Positions 37,848 through 47,373 of a DNA stretch of 64,000 nucleotides are shown in pieces. The notes below the pieces were generated by a model. That model saw nothing but the letters and a program-made list of their open reading frames with translations. It was not told where the DNA came from and did no database searches. Position 1 is the stretch's first letter. Each line of letters starts with the position of its first letter. The stretch is from NCBI GenBank assembly GCA_021298355.1, contig JAJTEH010000002.1, positions 62,001 to 126,000 of the forward strand. The letters run 5' to 3'. A program made the position numbers and the translations under genes. This DNA is from Flammeovirgaceae bacterium. GTDB lineage: Bacteria; Bacteroidota; Bacteroidia; Cytophagales; Cyclobacteriaceae.

Positions 37848-38585
37848 ATGAAAAAATTAATACTCTTAGCCGGCCTGTTGGTTGGTTTACTTGCTTTGCA
37901 AACTGTTTTTGCACAAAGTGGTGTGATTACGTATGAATCGAAGTTGAATCTTCATAGAAGAATACCGGCAGATCGGCAGGAAATGAAGGCCATGATTCCG
38001 GAGTATCGAACAACAAAATTTACGTTAACATTTAATCAGGACGAATCGCTGTATAAAAGCGTCCCCGAAGAAGAAGAAGAACCCTTTGGCAACGGGCAAG
38101 GTGTGCAGATGAGATTTAATATGCCCAAGTCTGAAACGTACACGAGAACATCGGACATGAAGTTTTTACAGAAGCAAGACTTTATGGGTAAAGAATATTT
38201 AATTGTTGATTCAGTAAAAACTTCGCCCTGGAAATTTGGCACCGAAACTAAAATAATACATGGCTACGAATGTAAGCAAGCCTATTATATAGCCGAACCC
38301 CGGCCCAACGTAAAAGAAGAAATTACGGCATGGTACACAGAAAAGATTCGCCCGTTTTTAGGCCCTGAACAATTTAACACCTTACCCGGTGCTGTATTAG
38401 CGGTTGATGTAAACAACGGAGAACGTGTATACGTAGCACAAAAAATAGAATTACGCGAATTGAAGAAAAACGAAATGAAAGTACCCGAGGGTGGACAAAA
38501 AGTAACCAGAAAAGAATACCGTGATATTATAGACGAGCAAATGAGAAAGATGAATGCGAATGGTGGTATGATCATAAGAAATTAA
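37848..38585 (+). CDS. GLPGLI-family exported protein
   Basis: A start at 37848 (MKKLILLAGLLVGLLALQTV) gives a standard signal peptide ending FAQ; a start at 37830 would add MKKNTT. Including the signal the protein has 245 residues. The family's GLPGLI motif is altered to TLPGAVLAV after the typical AWYTEKIRPFLGP. Genes of this family normally stand beside a TonB-type outer-membrane barrel, as here with a 1-base gap. The exact function is unknown. Confidence 0.85.
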   Translation: MKKLILLAGLLVGLLALQTVFAQSGVITYESKLNLHRRIPADRQEMKAMIPEYRTTKFTLTFNQDESLYKSVPEEEEEPFGNGQGVQMRFNMPKSETYTRTSDMKFLQKQDFMGKEYLIVDSVKTSPWKFGTETKIIHGYECKQAYYIAEPRPNVKEEITAWYTEKIRPFLGPEQFNTLPGAVLAVDVNNGERVYVAQKIELRELKKNEMKVPEGGQKVTRKEYRDIIDEQMRKMNANGGMIIRN

Positions 38586-38586
38586 G

Positions 38587-41382
38587 ATGAAAGCATTATT
38601 TCTATTTATCTTTTTGTTGCCTCTTACTTTGCTGGCGCAGAAAATAAACATCAGTGGAAAGTTGTTAGACGAGAATAAAGCTGGTTTGCCTTCGGCTACT
38701 GTTATGTTGCTGCAACCTTCCGACTCTTCTTTGCTAGCCTTTACAACAACCGATACAGAAGGAAAATTTGAGTTTAAAAATCAGCCAAATAAAAATTACC
38801 TTTTTCGTGTTACGTATGTGGGCTATCAAACTTTATACAAAGCAATTGGTCCTTCAGATGGCAGCGCATCTATTGCGTTAGGAGATCTTGCGTTACAAGT
38901 TAAATCTACACAACTCAACGAAGTAGTAGTAAAAGCAGAACGTGCACCTGTAATTATTAAAAAGGATACTATTGAATTTGATGCGCCATCGTTTAAAACA
39001 CAAGAGAATGCCAACGTAGAAGACTTACTAAAAAAATTACCCGGTGTAGAAGTAGATAGCGATGGCGACATACGTGCGCAAGGCGAGAATGTGCAACGTG
39101 TAATGGTAGACGGAAAAGAATTTTTTGGGAGAGATCCGAAATTAGCTACTAAAAATTTACCTGCAAAAGCCATCGATAAAGTTCAGATTTTCGATAAGCA
39201 ATCAGATCAGGCCACCTTTACAGGAATAGATGACGGGCAACGCGAGAAAACCATCAACTTAAAATTAAAAGAAGAATTTAAGAATGGAATTTTTGGAAGT
39301 GCAAACGCAGGCTATGGAACGGATGAGCGGTATGTGGGTAAGCTGAGTTTGTTTCGCTTTAAGAAAACAGAACAACTCTCTGTTTTAGGTATGTCGAACA
39401 ACACCAACGAACAAGGCTTTGGTATAGATGATTACTTAAATTTTAGTGGGCAATCCGGCCAATTGCTTGGTGGAGGCGGAGGCGGATTGCGTCTTGCCTT
39501 TAATGCAGGAGGAAGTCAGGGTGGACCATCGCTCAATTTTGGTGGAAGACAAAACGGTATTATACAATCGTTAGGTACAGGAGTAAATTTTAATAAAGAT
39601 TTTTCTCCTAAGAGTAAGTTAAGTTCTAATTACTTTTTTAATTGGATCAACCACAGAACAGACCAAACATTAAATCGAGATAACTTCTTTAGTTCGGGTT
39701 TGCCATCTAATACCTTTAATCAGAATGCATTTACAGATAACAGCAATTATAACCATCGTATCGAAGCCAATCTTGATCAGCAAATAGATTCTGTAAATTC
39801 GGTAAAGTGGAGCAATTCGCTTACCAGAAACGAAACAGAATCTTTGGCAAAATCTGTAAGTGATACAAAAAATGCTGAAGGAGTTATAGTAAACGAGGGC
39901 ACAACCCAAACTAAAGCAAGTCAAGTATCAGATTCGTATACTACAAGTGCATTATTGCGGCATAAGTTTAAGAAAAAAGGAAGGAGCATTTCTTCTAACG
40001 TTAGTTTTGGTTTTTCTAAAACGGAATACGATGGCAGGTTAGAAGCAACCAACACATTTTATCTTCCGCAAAACAATGTGATCAATACAAATCAACGTTC
40101 GGAACAGGAAACAGAAACCATGAATTATGGTGTAACGCTTAGCTATACAGAACCACTCGGAAACAGAAAATACCTGGAAGCCGGATATGTGTATACCCGC
40201 AACCAAAGCGATGTTAACCGGGAAGTATACGACCTTGTAAACGAAGGCGAAAACTTTAATGATGCTTTAAGCACAACGTTTGAAAGCGATTATCAGGTTA
40301 ACAGACCATTGATGAACGTAAAAATAAACCGCGATAAGTATTCGTTAACAATGGGTACAGGATATCAGTTTACACAGCTTAAAGGAAATTTTATTTCTGA
40401 AGGAGGGAAGCTAAACCGCACATTCCAGAACTGGGTACCCTCCGTTCGTTTCAATTATAAATTTACAAATACAAAAAATATTAATATTGATTACGATGCA
40501 CAAGTACAAGAACCAAACATTTCGCAATTACAACCGGTTGTAGACAACTCTGATCCGCTTAATATTTCAGAGGGTAATCCTAATTTGATACCCGCAGTTG
40601 CGCATACTTTGCGGGCTAACTTCATCACGTTTAGTCCTGTTTCATTTGTTAATTTCTTTTTGCTTGGTTCTGCTATATATACCGAGAACGCCATTACAAC
40701 TGCACAAACTTTTAGCGAAGGAGGAATAAGAACAACCCGGCCAATAAACGTAAGAGGGAATACAGTAATTAACGCTAATTTTTCTGTAGGATTCCCTGTT
40801 AAAAAGTTATTGAGCAGGTTTAACATTTCGGCAAATGTACTTGAGCAATTTGGTTTAAACGTTATCAACAACGAAGAAACAGATATTCGCACACATGCTA
40901 TTGGTGGAAGCGTACGGTATAATTTCAGTTATAAAGAATTTATCAATGTAGATTTATCGGCAACAACATCGCGCAATCAATCTGAATATGAGTTTAATGA
41001 ACAAGCCAATCAATTATTTTTTAACAACAACTACGAAGCGCGCGCAACGTTTAATTTCGCCAAGCTTTACATGTTTAGCGCTAATTACGAGTTGTTAGAT
41101 TACCGTGCCAGTGGAAATGATTTTACACAACAAGTAAATTTGTTAAACTTTGCCTTCTCACGTTTTATATTAAAAAACAAAGCAGGAGAAATTAAAATAG
41201 GTGTAAACAACGTTCTCAATAATAATTTTGGAGCTTCGCAAAATGCATCATTTAACTTTGTAGAACGTACCACCTATAATAATTTAGGCAGATATTGGAT
41301 GGTGTCGTTTACCTACAATTTAAATAAACAGTTAAACCCAATGGGGCAACGCGGTGGTATGCGCATGATGTTCAGACAATAG
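38587..41382 (+). CDS. TonB-dependent-receptor-like outer-membrane barrel protein
   Basis: A 931-residue protein: a signal peptide (LFIFLLPLTLLAQ), a carboxypeptidase-regulatory-like beta-sandwich (KINISGKLLDENKAGLPSAT, about residues 20-100), a plug-like domain (ANVEDLLKKLPGVEVDSDG, VMVDGKEFFGRDPKLATKN) and a C-terminal barrel of repeated amphipathic strands with many Asn and aromatic residues. It resembles the outer-membrane beta-barrel family that accompanies GLPGLI proteins. No TonB box was identified with confidence. A terminator hairpin follows at 41400-41440. Confidence 0.9.
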   Translation: MKALFLFIFLLPLTLLAQKINISGKLLDENKAGLPSATVMLLQPSDSSLLAFTTTDTEGKFEFKNQPNKNYLFRVTYVGYQTLYKAIGPSDGSASIALGDLALQVKSTQLNEVVVKAERAPVIIKKDTIEFDAPSFKTQENANVEDLLKKLPGVEVDSDGDIRAQGENVQRVMVDGKEFFGRDPKLATKNLPAKAIDKVQIFDKQSDQATFTGIDDGQREKTINLKLKEEFKNGIFGSANAGYGTDERYVGKLSLFRFKKTEQLSVLGMSNNTNEQGFGIDDYLNFSGQSGQLLGGGGGGLRLAFNAGGSQGGPSLNFGGRQNGIIQSLGTGVNFNKDFSPKSKLSSNYFFNWINHRTDQTLNRDNFFSSGLPSNTFNQNAFTDNSNYNHRIEANLDQQIDSVNSVKWSNSLTRNETESLAKSVSDTKNAEGVIVNEGTTQTKASQVSDSYTTSALLRHKFKKKGRSISSNVSFGFSKTEYDGRLEATNTFYLPQNNVINTNQRSEQETETMNYGVTLSYTEPLGNRKYLEAGYVYTRNQSDVNREVYDLVNEGENFNDALSTTFESDYQVNRPLMNVKINRDKYSLTMGTGYQFTQLKGNFISEGGKLNRTFQNWVPSVRFNYKFTNTKNINIDYDAQVQEPNISQLQPVVDNSDPLNISEGNPNLIPAVAHTLRANFITFSPVSFVNFFLLGSAIYTENAITTAQTFSEGGIRTTRPINVRGNTVINANFSVGFPVKKLLSRFNISANVLEQFGLNVINNEETDIRTHAIGGSVRYNFSYKEFINVDLSATTSRNQSEYEFNEQANQLFFNNNYEARATFNFAKLYMFSANYELLDYRASGNDFTQQVNLLNFAFSRFILKNKAGEIKIGVNNVLNNNFGASQNASFNFVERTTYNNLGRYWMVSFTYNLNKQLNPMGQRGGMRMMFRQ

Positions 41383-41399
41383 AGTTTTTCATTCCCGAT

Positions 41400-41440
41400 A
41401 AAAAAGCTAGTTTTGATACATGATCAGAACTGGCTTTTTT
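41400..41440 (+). terminator. terminator hairpin whose loop holds the GDPD start codon
   Basis: An 18-base stem joins AAAAAAGCTAGTTTTGAT (41400-41417) and ATCAGAACTGGCTTTTTT (41423-41440) with two G-U pairs, and the 5-base loop is ACATG. The 3' arm ends in a T-run. The ATG in the loop (41420-41422) is the start of the next gene. Confidence 0.85.
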
Positions 41441-42328
41441 TATCTGCTGATTTTCTCTTCTTGTTTTACTATGGCACAACCCCAAAAGAAACTCTATTAT
41501 CCTTCCTTCGATTTACAAGGACACCGCGGGGCAAGAGGTATGTTTCCTGAAAATACCTTACCTGCTTTTATGGCAGCTTTGCAGCAAGGAGTAACTACAA
41601 TTGAATTAGATGTTGTTATCACGGCCGATAAACAAGTGTTGGTTTCGCACGAACCTTATCTTTCACCAGAAATATGTTTGGGTTTAGAAGGAGAAGAGAT
41701 TAAAAATGAGAAGCAATACAATCTATATAAAATGATGTATGTTGATGTTGCAGCATGTGATTGTGGTTCTAAAATGCACGAGCGATTTCCCGAACAAGTT
41801 AAAGTTAAAATCAATAAACCATTATTGCGAGATGTAATTGTTCAGGTAGAAGATTTTATCAAGAACAAAACAAAATATGAAGTTGACTATAACATTGAAA
41901 TTAAAAGTGTAAAAGGTGAAGAAGGCATTTCGCAGCCCGATGTAAATGTATTTTCTGATTTAGTCATTCAATTGATTGATGAATATCTTCCACTAGATAG
42001 AGTGGTAATTCAATCTTTTGATTTCAGAGTTTTGCAATACATCAAAAAGAAGTATCCTCAGGTAAGGTTAGCGTTGTTAATTGAAAATAAATTATCGTGG
42101 GAAGAAAATATAAAGCAGCTAGGTTTTACTCCGGAGATTTATAGTCCGTATTATCAATTGTTAACTGAAGAAAGAATTAAAGCCATCAAGCAAACAAGAA
42201 TGCGAGTAATCCCCTGGACAGTTAATGATGCAAGCGAAATGTTGAAACTTAAAACTTGGGGTGTTGATGGATTAATAACCGACTATCCCAACCGTGCAAA
42301 GGAACTTGGTTTGGGGTGGATGAAGTGA
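41420..42328 (+). CDS. exported glycerophosphodiester phosphodiesterase
   Basis: A 302-residue enzyme that hydrolyses glycerophosphodiesters to glycerol-3-phosphate and an alcohol. Catalytic and metal residues are in LQGHRGARGMFPENTLPAF, TIELDVVITAD and VSHEPYLS; the ending WTVNDASEMLKLKTWGVDG is typical. The N-terminal MIRTGFFYLLIFSSCFTMA is a signal peptide, which supports the start codon in the terminator loop at 41420. The 3' half of that hairpin encodes RTGFF of the signal peptide, so the secretion signal and the terminator share sequence. Confidence 0.93.
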   Translation: MIRTGFFYLLIFSSCFTMAQPQKKLYYPSFDLQGHRGARGMFPENTLPAFMAALQQGVTTIELDVVITADKQVLVSHEPYLSPEICLGLEGEEIKNEKQYNLYKMMYVDVAACDCGSKMHERFPEQVKVKINKPLLRDVIVQVEDFIKNKTKYEVDYNIEIKSVKGEEGISQPDVNVFSDLVIQLIDEYLPLDRVVIQSFDFRVLQYIKKKYPQVRLALLIENKLSWEENIKQLGFTPEIYSPYYQLLTEERIKAIKQTRMRVIPWTVNDASEMLKLKTWGVDGLITDYPNRAKELGLGWMK

Positions 42329-42408
42329 TGATTTGATTTGTTAATATATCGCAACAAGCATACCCAAATAAGTGTAGGGTAATTGATATATTTTTTGATT
42401 AGATACTA

Positions 42409-42421
42409 CATACTTAGTATG
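42409..42421. promoter_or_regulatory. small palindrome upstream of the M50-like gene
   Basis: CATACTTAGTATG is a near-perfect palindrome about 64 bases before the M50-like start, flanked by CTA(CA) and (TG)TAG. It may be an operator; no regulator is known. Confidence 0.3.
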
Positions 42422-42484
42422 AGTGTAGATAGTTCAAATTAATTATACATGTAATTTTTATCACACCTGTGTTACTTATCGGGT

Positions 42485-43609
42485 ATGACAAAAAACACTA
42501 AGAAAATCATCATCAGTATACTTTTATCTCTACTGGGTGGTGTGTTCGGATTTTTAATTGCCTATTTAGGTTTTAAGTCGGCCAATCAATATCCGGGAGA
42601 AATTACGTTGGCTTTGTTCGTAGCCATTATACCGCTTTATTTTATCGTTATTGCCTTACACGAAGCCGGACACGCCATTGCTGGAGTTTGGGTAGGCTTC
42701 GATTTTAAGTTTTATGTGGTAGGCCCTTTTATGTGGGAGAAAGAGGATGTGAAATGGAAGTTTAGCTGGAATAAAAATGTAAATACTGCCGGTGGTTTGG
42801 TTTTGTGTTTGCCTACAAACGATCATAATTTACGCAAGCGATTTGCCTGGTTTGCAGCTGGTGGTCCGCTTGCATCTTTAGCTACCGGCTTGCTTTTTTT
42901 TGTGCTATACATGCTATGTAAAAATTACGCATTTGTTGGTTCGCTTTGGTTGTTTGTGCAAGGTGTGCTGGGTTTGGCTTGTCTTTTATCGTTGTTTATA
43001 TTTTTTGTTACAGCATTGCCGTTTCATGCCGGTGGATTTTCTTCTGATGGTGCTCGATGTTTGCGTTTGTTGAGTGGCGGAAGGAAAGCTGATTTTGAAG
43101 TGTTGTTGTTAAAGATAATAACCAGTTCATCCAGCGGTACAATGCCTAATGCATTATCAGAAAGAGAATTGCAAAACGCTTTGGCCTTGGGCACAGAGGT
43201 TGGGTCGCCAACAGCGTTTTATCTAAATCTATATCTCTATTATCACTACTGGAGTGTTAATAAACTGGAGGAAGCAGAAATTTATTTGCAGAAGTATATT
43301 TCTTGTGCCGATGAAGTTCCGGAAGGAATTCGTAATGGCGTGTGGTTAGAAGGAGTTATATTTTATGGATTGGTAAAACCTGATTATGAAAAGGCAATTG
43401 GTTATTGGAGTAAATACAAACCCGCAGCATTAATTGCAAAAGTTTTAGCCTTAGGAGCGGAGGTAACGGTATTGAAATTGCAAAATAAAAGCGAAGCGTC
43501 TGAACAAAAATTTAAAGAAGCAATAGCAAGCCAATATCAGGCAATAGATAAAGGAATTGGTTTTTATTTAGCTTCTGTTTTCTCTGATGTAAGTAAGAAT
43601 AAAGAATAA
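42485..43609 (+). CDS. M50-like membrane metalloprotease-related protein
   Basis: A 374-residue protein with about six membrane helices in the first 200 residues. The zinc motif HEAGHA is in IALHEAGHAIAGVWVGF, and a second-ligand-like SSDGARCLRLL follows the later helices, matching the site-2 protease (M50) pattern. The C-terminal 170 residues are soluble and helical, TPR-like (LEEAEIYLQKYISCADEVPE). No signature for regulated sigma-factor cleavage is visible nearby. It could be a protease or a related non-processing protein. Confidence 0.8.
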   Translation: MTKNTKKIIISILLSLLGGVFGFLIAYLGFKSANQYPGEITLALFVAIIPLYFIVIALHEAGHAIAGVWVGFDFKFYVVGPFMWEKEDVKWKFSWNKNVNTAGGLVLCLPTNDHNLRKRFAWFAAGGPLASLATGLLFFVLYMLCKNYAFVGSLWLFVQGVLGLACLLSLFIFFVTALPFHAGGFSSDGARCLRLLSGGRKADFEVLLLKIITSSSSGTMPNALSERELQNALALGTEVGSPTAFYLNLYLYYHYWSVNKLEEAEIYLQKYISCADEVPEGIRNGVWLEGVIFYGLVKPDYEKAIGYWSKYKPAALIAKVLALGAEVTVLKLQNKSEASEQKFKEAIASQYQAIDKGIGFYLASVFSDVSKNKE

Positions 43610-43616
43610 GAGGCAA

Positions 43617-44123
43617 TTAATAGTATGAGATTTTAGCTCTGGTTTTAAAATGAGCATCTTGAATTCTTATAATAGAATCGCAAGTGGCTGAGTGAACTAC
43701 AATTTCGAAACTACCCTGTACAGAACCGCTTTCCTTATCAAATTTATGAATAAGTAACGTACCGGTATAATATTCGTCTGTGGTAGCATAGCATAAATTA
43801 TCTACATTAACAGTAGCTAGCCTTTTGCCCGGATTATCCAAAACATAATTGGTGTTTTGTTTTAATGGTTCGTTTACCTGAAAACGAATGGAGAAATTTT
43901 CTGCAAGCAGTTCAAGTATATTTTCTTTTTCACTAATGTAAATCAAAGAATACCGAATGGAGTCTGTTTGTGTAGAATCGTTAAGAGTATACACTGTTTT
44001 GTTTTCGCCAGGCAATTCGGCTAATGGTTGATTGTTAGCGGGGAATTTTGCGGTAGTAGGTAAAATAAGAATGGCCGCAACAGTTACTGAAAGAATAATG
44101 GGTTGTATAATCCTGAAAATCAT
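43617..44123 (-). CDS. exported small protein, unknown
   Basis: A 168-residue protein with an N-terminal hydrophobic helix (IIQPIILSVTVAAILILP) acting as signal or anchor, and a beta-rich remainder containing two cysteines (DNLCYATTDEYYTGTLLI and HSATCDSIIRI) that could form a disulphide. No family is recognised. It is convergent with the M50-like gene, 7 bases away, with no obvious terminator between. Confidence 0.72.
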   Translation of the reverse strand: MIFRIIQPIILSVTVAAILILPTTAKFPANNQPLAELPGENKTVYTLNDSTQTDSIRYSLIYISEKENILELLAENFSIRFQVNEPLKQNTNYVLDNPGKRLATVNVDNLCYATTDEYYTGTLLIHKFDKESGSVQGSFEIVVHSATCDSIIRIQDAHFKTRAKISYY

Positions 44124-44223
44124 ACGCTTTGGTCTTTACTTCAAAAGTAGTAACCAAATATCAGCCAAATGGTTTGTGCGTATTACTTTACTATAATGCT
44201 TTAAATTAAGATTTAATACAATC

Positions 44224-44574
44224 TTAATCTTGCTCGGGCAGATAAAGGGATTTCTTGATTACGGCATTGATTTCGTTGTAGAACAACTCTTCATTTTGCT
44301 CTGCTAAACGGGCAGAATTTTCTTTTTCAATATCTTCTATAATGGGTTGATACAATGAAAGATTTACCGGACTAATTAACAATTCCTTTAAATCTTTTTT
44401 AATGAAAGCTAATTTAACAGCAGACAGTTGGTGAACATTAAATCTTTGTTGCACATAAACCTGTAGGTTGCGTTCGTCTAAAAAATCTTTGATCAAACTG
44501 TTACGCAAGTTGCGCACATGATCTATAGCGTGGAATGAACTGTTTTTTATTGTAAGATCGCTTTTTGCCGACAT
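44224..44574 (-). CDS. small cytoplasmic protein, unknown
   Basis: A 116-residue protein, mixed helical, with no signal or membrane segment (NLRNSLIKDFLDERNLQVYV, LAFIKKDLKELLISPVNLSL). Nothing is recognised beyond this. It is the first gene downstream of the aconitase terminator on the same strand and probably has its own promoter in 44575-44680. Confidence 0.65.
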   Translation of the reverse strand: MSAKSDLTIKNSSFHAIDHVRNLRNSLIKDFLDERNLQVYVQQRFNVHQLSAVKLAFIKKDLKELLISPVNLSLYQPIIEDIEKENSARLAEQNEELFYNEINAVIKKSLYLPEQD

Positions 44575-44675
44575 GATATAATCAATTTACACAAATTTAG
44601 CGGAAGGGCAAGACAAGATGTGACGCATTAAAAAGTATTTACCGGCTACATTACTAAAATGATTAGAATGCAAAT

Positions 44676-44707
44676 AAAAAAGCCCCATTTCGGGGCTTTC
44701 TTTTTTT
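44676..44707. terminator. terminator after aconitase gene
   Basis: AAAGCCCC-ATTTC-GGGGCTTT with A-rich and T-rich flanks, usable on either strand. It lies about 16-45 bases beyond the aconitase stop on the minus strand. Confidence 0.88.
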
Positions 44708-44722
44708 GTAAAATAAGTAATT

Positions 44723-47257
44723 CTACTTTTTCTTTTTTGCAGTTTTCTTCGCAGCTTTTTTAGCTACTTTCTTGGCTACTTTCTTAATTACTTTTTTAGT
44801 AGATTTTTTTGCCGAAGGTTTAGCCTTTGTTTTTTTAGTTACGGGCTTTGCCTTTGCTTTTTTAGCAACTTTCTTAGCTACCTTTTTAGCTGCTGGTTTT
44901 GCCTTCGCCTTACCTGCTTTTGCTTTTCCAGACTTTGCTACTTTCTTAGCTGCTGGCTTTGCTTTTGCAACTTTCTTGGCAGGCTTCTTCTCACCAGAAA
45001 ATTTCTTCGCCATTAGGTTAAGGGCCGATCCTGCTTTGAACCATTCTATCTGATTGGCATTGTACGTATGGTTAGCCAAAATCGTGTCTTTGCTGCCATC
45101 GCTGTGGTGCAATACAATTTCTAATGGTTTTTCAGGAGCAAACTTGGTTAAACCAACAATGTCGATTACATCATCTTCTTTAATCTTATCGTAATCTGCT
45201 TTGTTAGCGAAAGTTAATGCCAACATGCCTTGCTTCTTCAGGTTGGTTTCGTGTATGCGCGCAAATGATTTCACCAAAATAGCACGTACACCTAAATGGC
45301 GAGGTTCCATGGCAGCGTGTTCGCGGCTTGAGCCTTCTCCATAATTTTCATCTCCTACTACTATTGAACCTATACCTTGTGCTTTGTACGCACGTTGTAC
45401 TTTCGGTACTTCATCGTAGTTGTTGGTCAGTGTATTTTTTACACTATTAATTTTTTCATTAAAGAAGTTAGTAGCGCCAATTAACAAGTTGTTGGAAATG
45501 TTATCTAAATGGCCGCGGTATTTTAACCATTTACCAGCCATTGATATATGGTCGGTTGTACATTTTCCTTTTGCTTTGATGAGCAAACGCAAATCGGTTA
45601 AGTCAGTGCCTTCCCACGCTTTAAAGGGTTCTAATAATTGTAAACGATCGGAAGATGGACTTACAGATACTTTTATTTTGCTGCCATCTTTCGCAGGAGA
45701 TTGATAGCCCGGATCTTTTACATCGAATCCTTTTTTCGGTAACTCATCTCCGGTAGGTGGGTCTAACTTTACTTTTTCTCCTTTTTCGTTGGTTAAATAA
45801 TCTGTAATCGGGTTAAACGATAAATCTCCGGCAATTGCTAAAGCTGTAACCAATTCAGGCGAACCTACAAAAGCGTATGTGTTAGGATTTCCATCGTTAC
45901 GCGATTGGAAATTTCTATTGAAAGAATGAACGATGGTGTTTTTCTCTTTTTTCTCTGCGCCCATTCTATTCCACATACCAATACAAGGTCCGCAAGCATT
46001 AGCAAATACTTTCGCACCTATTTTATCGAAAGTTGCAATGAAGCCATCGCGCTCGATGGTGTAGCGAACCTGCTCAGAACCAGGTGTGATGGTAAATTCT
46101 GCTTTCGTCTTTAATCCTTTGTCTGCTACTTGTTTGGCTAAGCTGGCAGCGCGCGAAATATCTTCGTAAGAAGAGTTGGTACAAGAACCAATCAAACCTA
46201 CTTCAACTTTTGTGGGCCAACCATTTTTAGCTGCTTCTTCTTTTAGTTTAGAAAGTGGTGTTGCTAAATCCGGAGTGAAGGGTCCGTTTAAGTGTGGTTC
46301 TAAGGTTGATAAATTTATTTCGATAACCTGATCAAAGTATTTTTCAGGGCTAGCATATACTTCCGGATCGGCCGTTAAATGTTGTTTGATTTTGTTGGCC
46401 AACTTAGCCACTTCTGCGCGGCCGGTTGCAATCAAATATCTTTCCATCGATGCATCATAACCAAAAGTAGAAGTAGTTGCACCTATCTCTGCACCCATGT
46501 TACAGATGGTTCCTTTTCCTGTAGCACTCATAGAAGTAGCCCCTTCGCCAAAATATTCTACAATAGCGCCTGTTCCTCCTTTTACCGTAAGGATACCTGC
46601 AACCTTAAGGATAACGTCTTTAGCGGAAGTCCAACCGTTCAGTTTACCGGTAAGTTTTACGCCAATCAGTTTAGGGAATTTTAATTCCCACGCCATACCC
46701 GACATCACATCAACAGCATCAGCACCGCCAACACCAATGGCAATCATACCTAAACCACCGGCATTTACAGTGTGAGAATCTGTACCAATCATCATACCGC
46801 CCGGGAAAGCGTAGTTTTCTAACACTACCTGGTGAATGATACCGGCACCGGGCTTCCAGAAACCTATACCGTACTTATTGGATACGGAAGAAAGGAAGTC
46901 GAATACTTCTTTGCTTTCGTTATTGGCAATGGTTAAATCTTCTTTCGCTCCTGTTTTAGCCACGATCAGGTGGTCGCAATGTACGGTTGAAGGTACGGCT
47001 ACTTTTGGCCTGCCTGCCGACATAAATTGAAGCAAGGCCATCTGTGCAGTTGCATCTTGCATGGCTACGCGGTCGGGTGCAAAATCAACATAAGATTTAC
47101 CTCTGCCGAAGTTTTCTAGTTTTTGATCTCCGTGCAAGTGTGCGTATAATATTTTTTCCGATAGGGTAAGCGGTTTGCCTACTACTTTGCGTGCTTTAGC
47201 AATGCGGCCAGGCATGGCTGAATACAACGCTTTAATCATGTCTAAATCGAAAATCAT
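44723..47257 (-). CDS. aconitate hydratase with a histone-H1-like C-terminal tail
   Basis: An 844-residue protein. Residues 1 to about 750 form a complete aconitase of the mitochondrial-like class: [20 protein letters not shown], the iron-sulfur cysteines in [11 protein letters not shown] and [12 protein letters not shown], and GRGSSREH-like [17 protein letters not shown]. The enzyme isomerises citrate to isocitrate in the TCA cycle. After the normal end ([17 protein letters not shown]) come about 94 further residues of Lys/Ala/Pro repeats ([47 protein letters not shown]), encoded by 44726-45007. This tail resembles bacterial histone-H1-like or AlgP tails and is not part of the known aconitase fold. 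The frame is continuous. Confidence 0.95.
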   Translation of the reverse strand: MIFDLDMIKALYSAMPGRIAKARKVVGKPLTLSEKILYAHLHGDQKLENFGRGKSYVDFAPDRVAMQDATAQMALLQFMSAGRPKVAVPSTVHCDHLIVAKTGAKEDLTIANNESKEVFDFLSSVSNKYGIGFWKPGAGIIHQVVLENYAFPGGMMIGTDSHTVNAGGLGMIAIGVGGADAVDVMSGMAWELKFPKLIGVKLTGKLNGWTSAKDVILKVAGILTVKGGTGAIVEYFGEGATSMSATGKGTICNMGAEIGATTSTFGYDASMERYLIATGRAEVAKLANKIKQHLTADPEVYASPEKYFDQVIEINLSTLEPHLNGPFTPDLATPLSKLKEEAAKNGWPTKVEVGLIGSCTNSSYEDISRAASLAKQVADKGLKTKAEFTITPGSEQVRYTIERDGFIATFDKIGAKVFANACGPCIGMWNRMGAEKKEKNTIVHSFNRNFQSRNDGNPNTYAFVGSPELVTALAIAGDLSFNPITDYLTNEKGEKVKLDPPTGDELPKKGFDVKDPGYQSPAKDGSKIKVSVSPSSDRLQLLEPFKAWEGTDLTDLRLLIKAKGKCTTDHISMAGKWLKYRGHLDNISNNLLIGATNFFNEKINSVKNTLTNNYDEVPKVQRAYKAQGIGSIVVGDENYGEGSSREHAAMEPRHLGVRAILVKSFARIHETNLKKQGMLALTFANKADYDKIKEDDVIDIVGLTKFAPEKPLEIVLHHSDGSKDTILANHTYNANQIEWFKAGSALNLMAKKFSGEKKPAKKVAKAKPAAKKVAKSGKAKAGKAKAKPAAKKVAKKVAKKAKAKPVTKKTKAKPSAKKSTKKVIKKVAKKVAKKAAKKTAKKKK

Positions 47258-47343
47258 GTTTTTTCAGTTTAATTGTCTAAGCTAGTGAAAAATGTTTAGT
47301 CTAAGCTGCCGAAAGTTAATATGCTTTGTGTGTTTACAAAAAT

Positions 47344-47370
47344 AAAAAGCCCCTTTCGGGGCTTACTTTT
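47344..47370 (-). terminator. terminator after folE
   Basis: On the minus strand AAGCCCC-GAAA-GGGGCTT is followed by TTTATT. It begins a few bases after the folE stop codon and carries a stable GAAA loop. Confidence 0.85.
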
Positions 47371-47373
47371 GGC

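Noticed and set aside
44772-45053. Open frame antisense to the aconitase tail
   Set aside because: It is a shadow of the Lys/Ala codon repeats and has no independent features.
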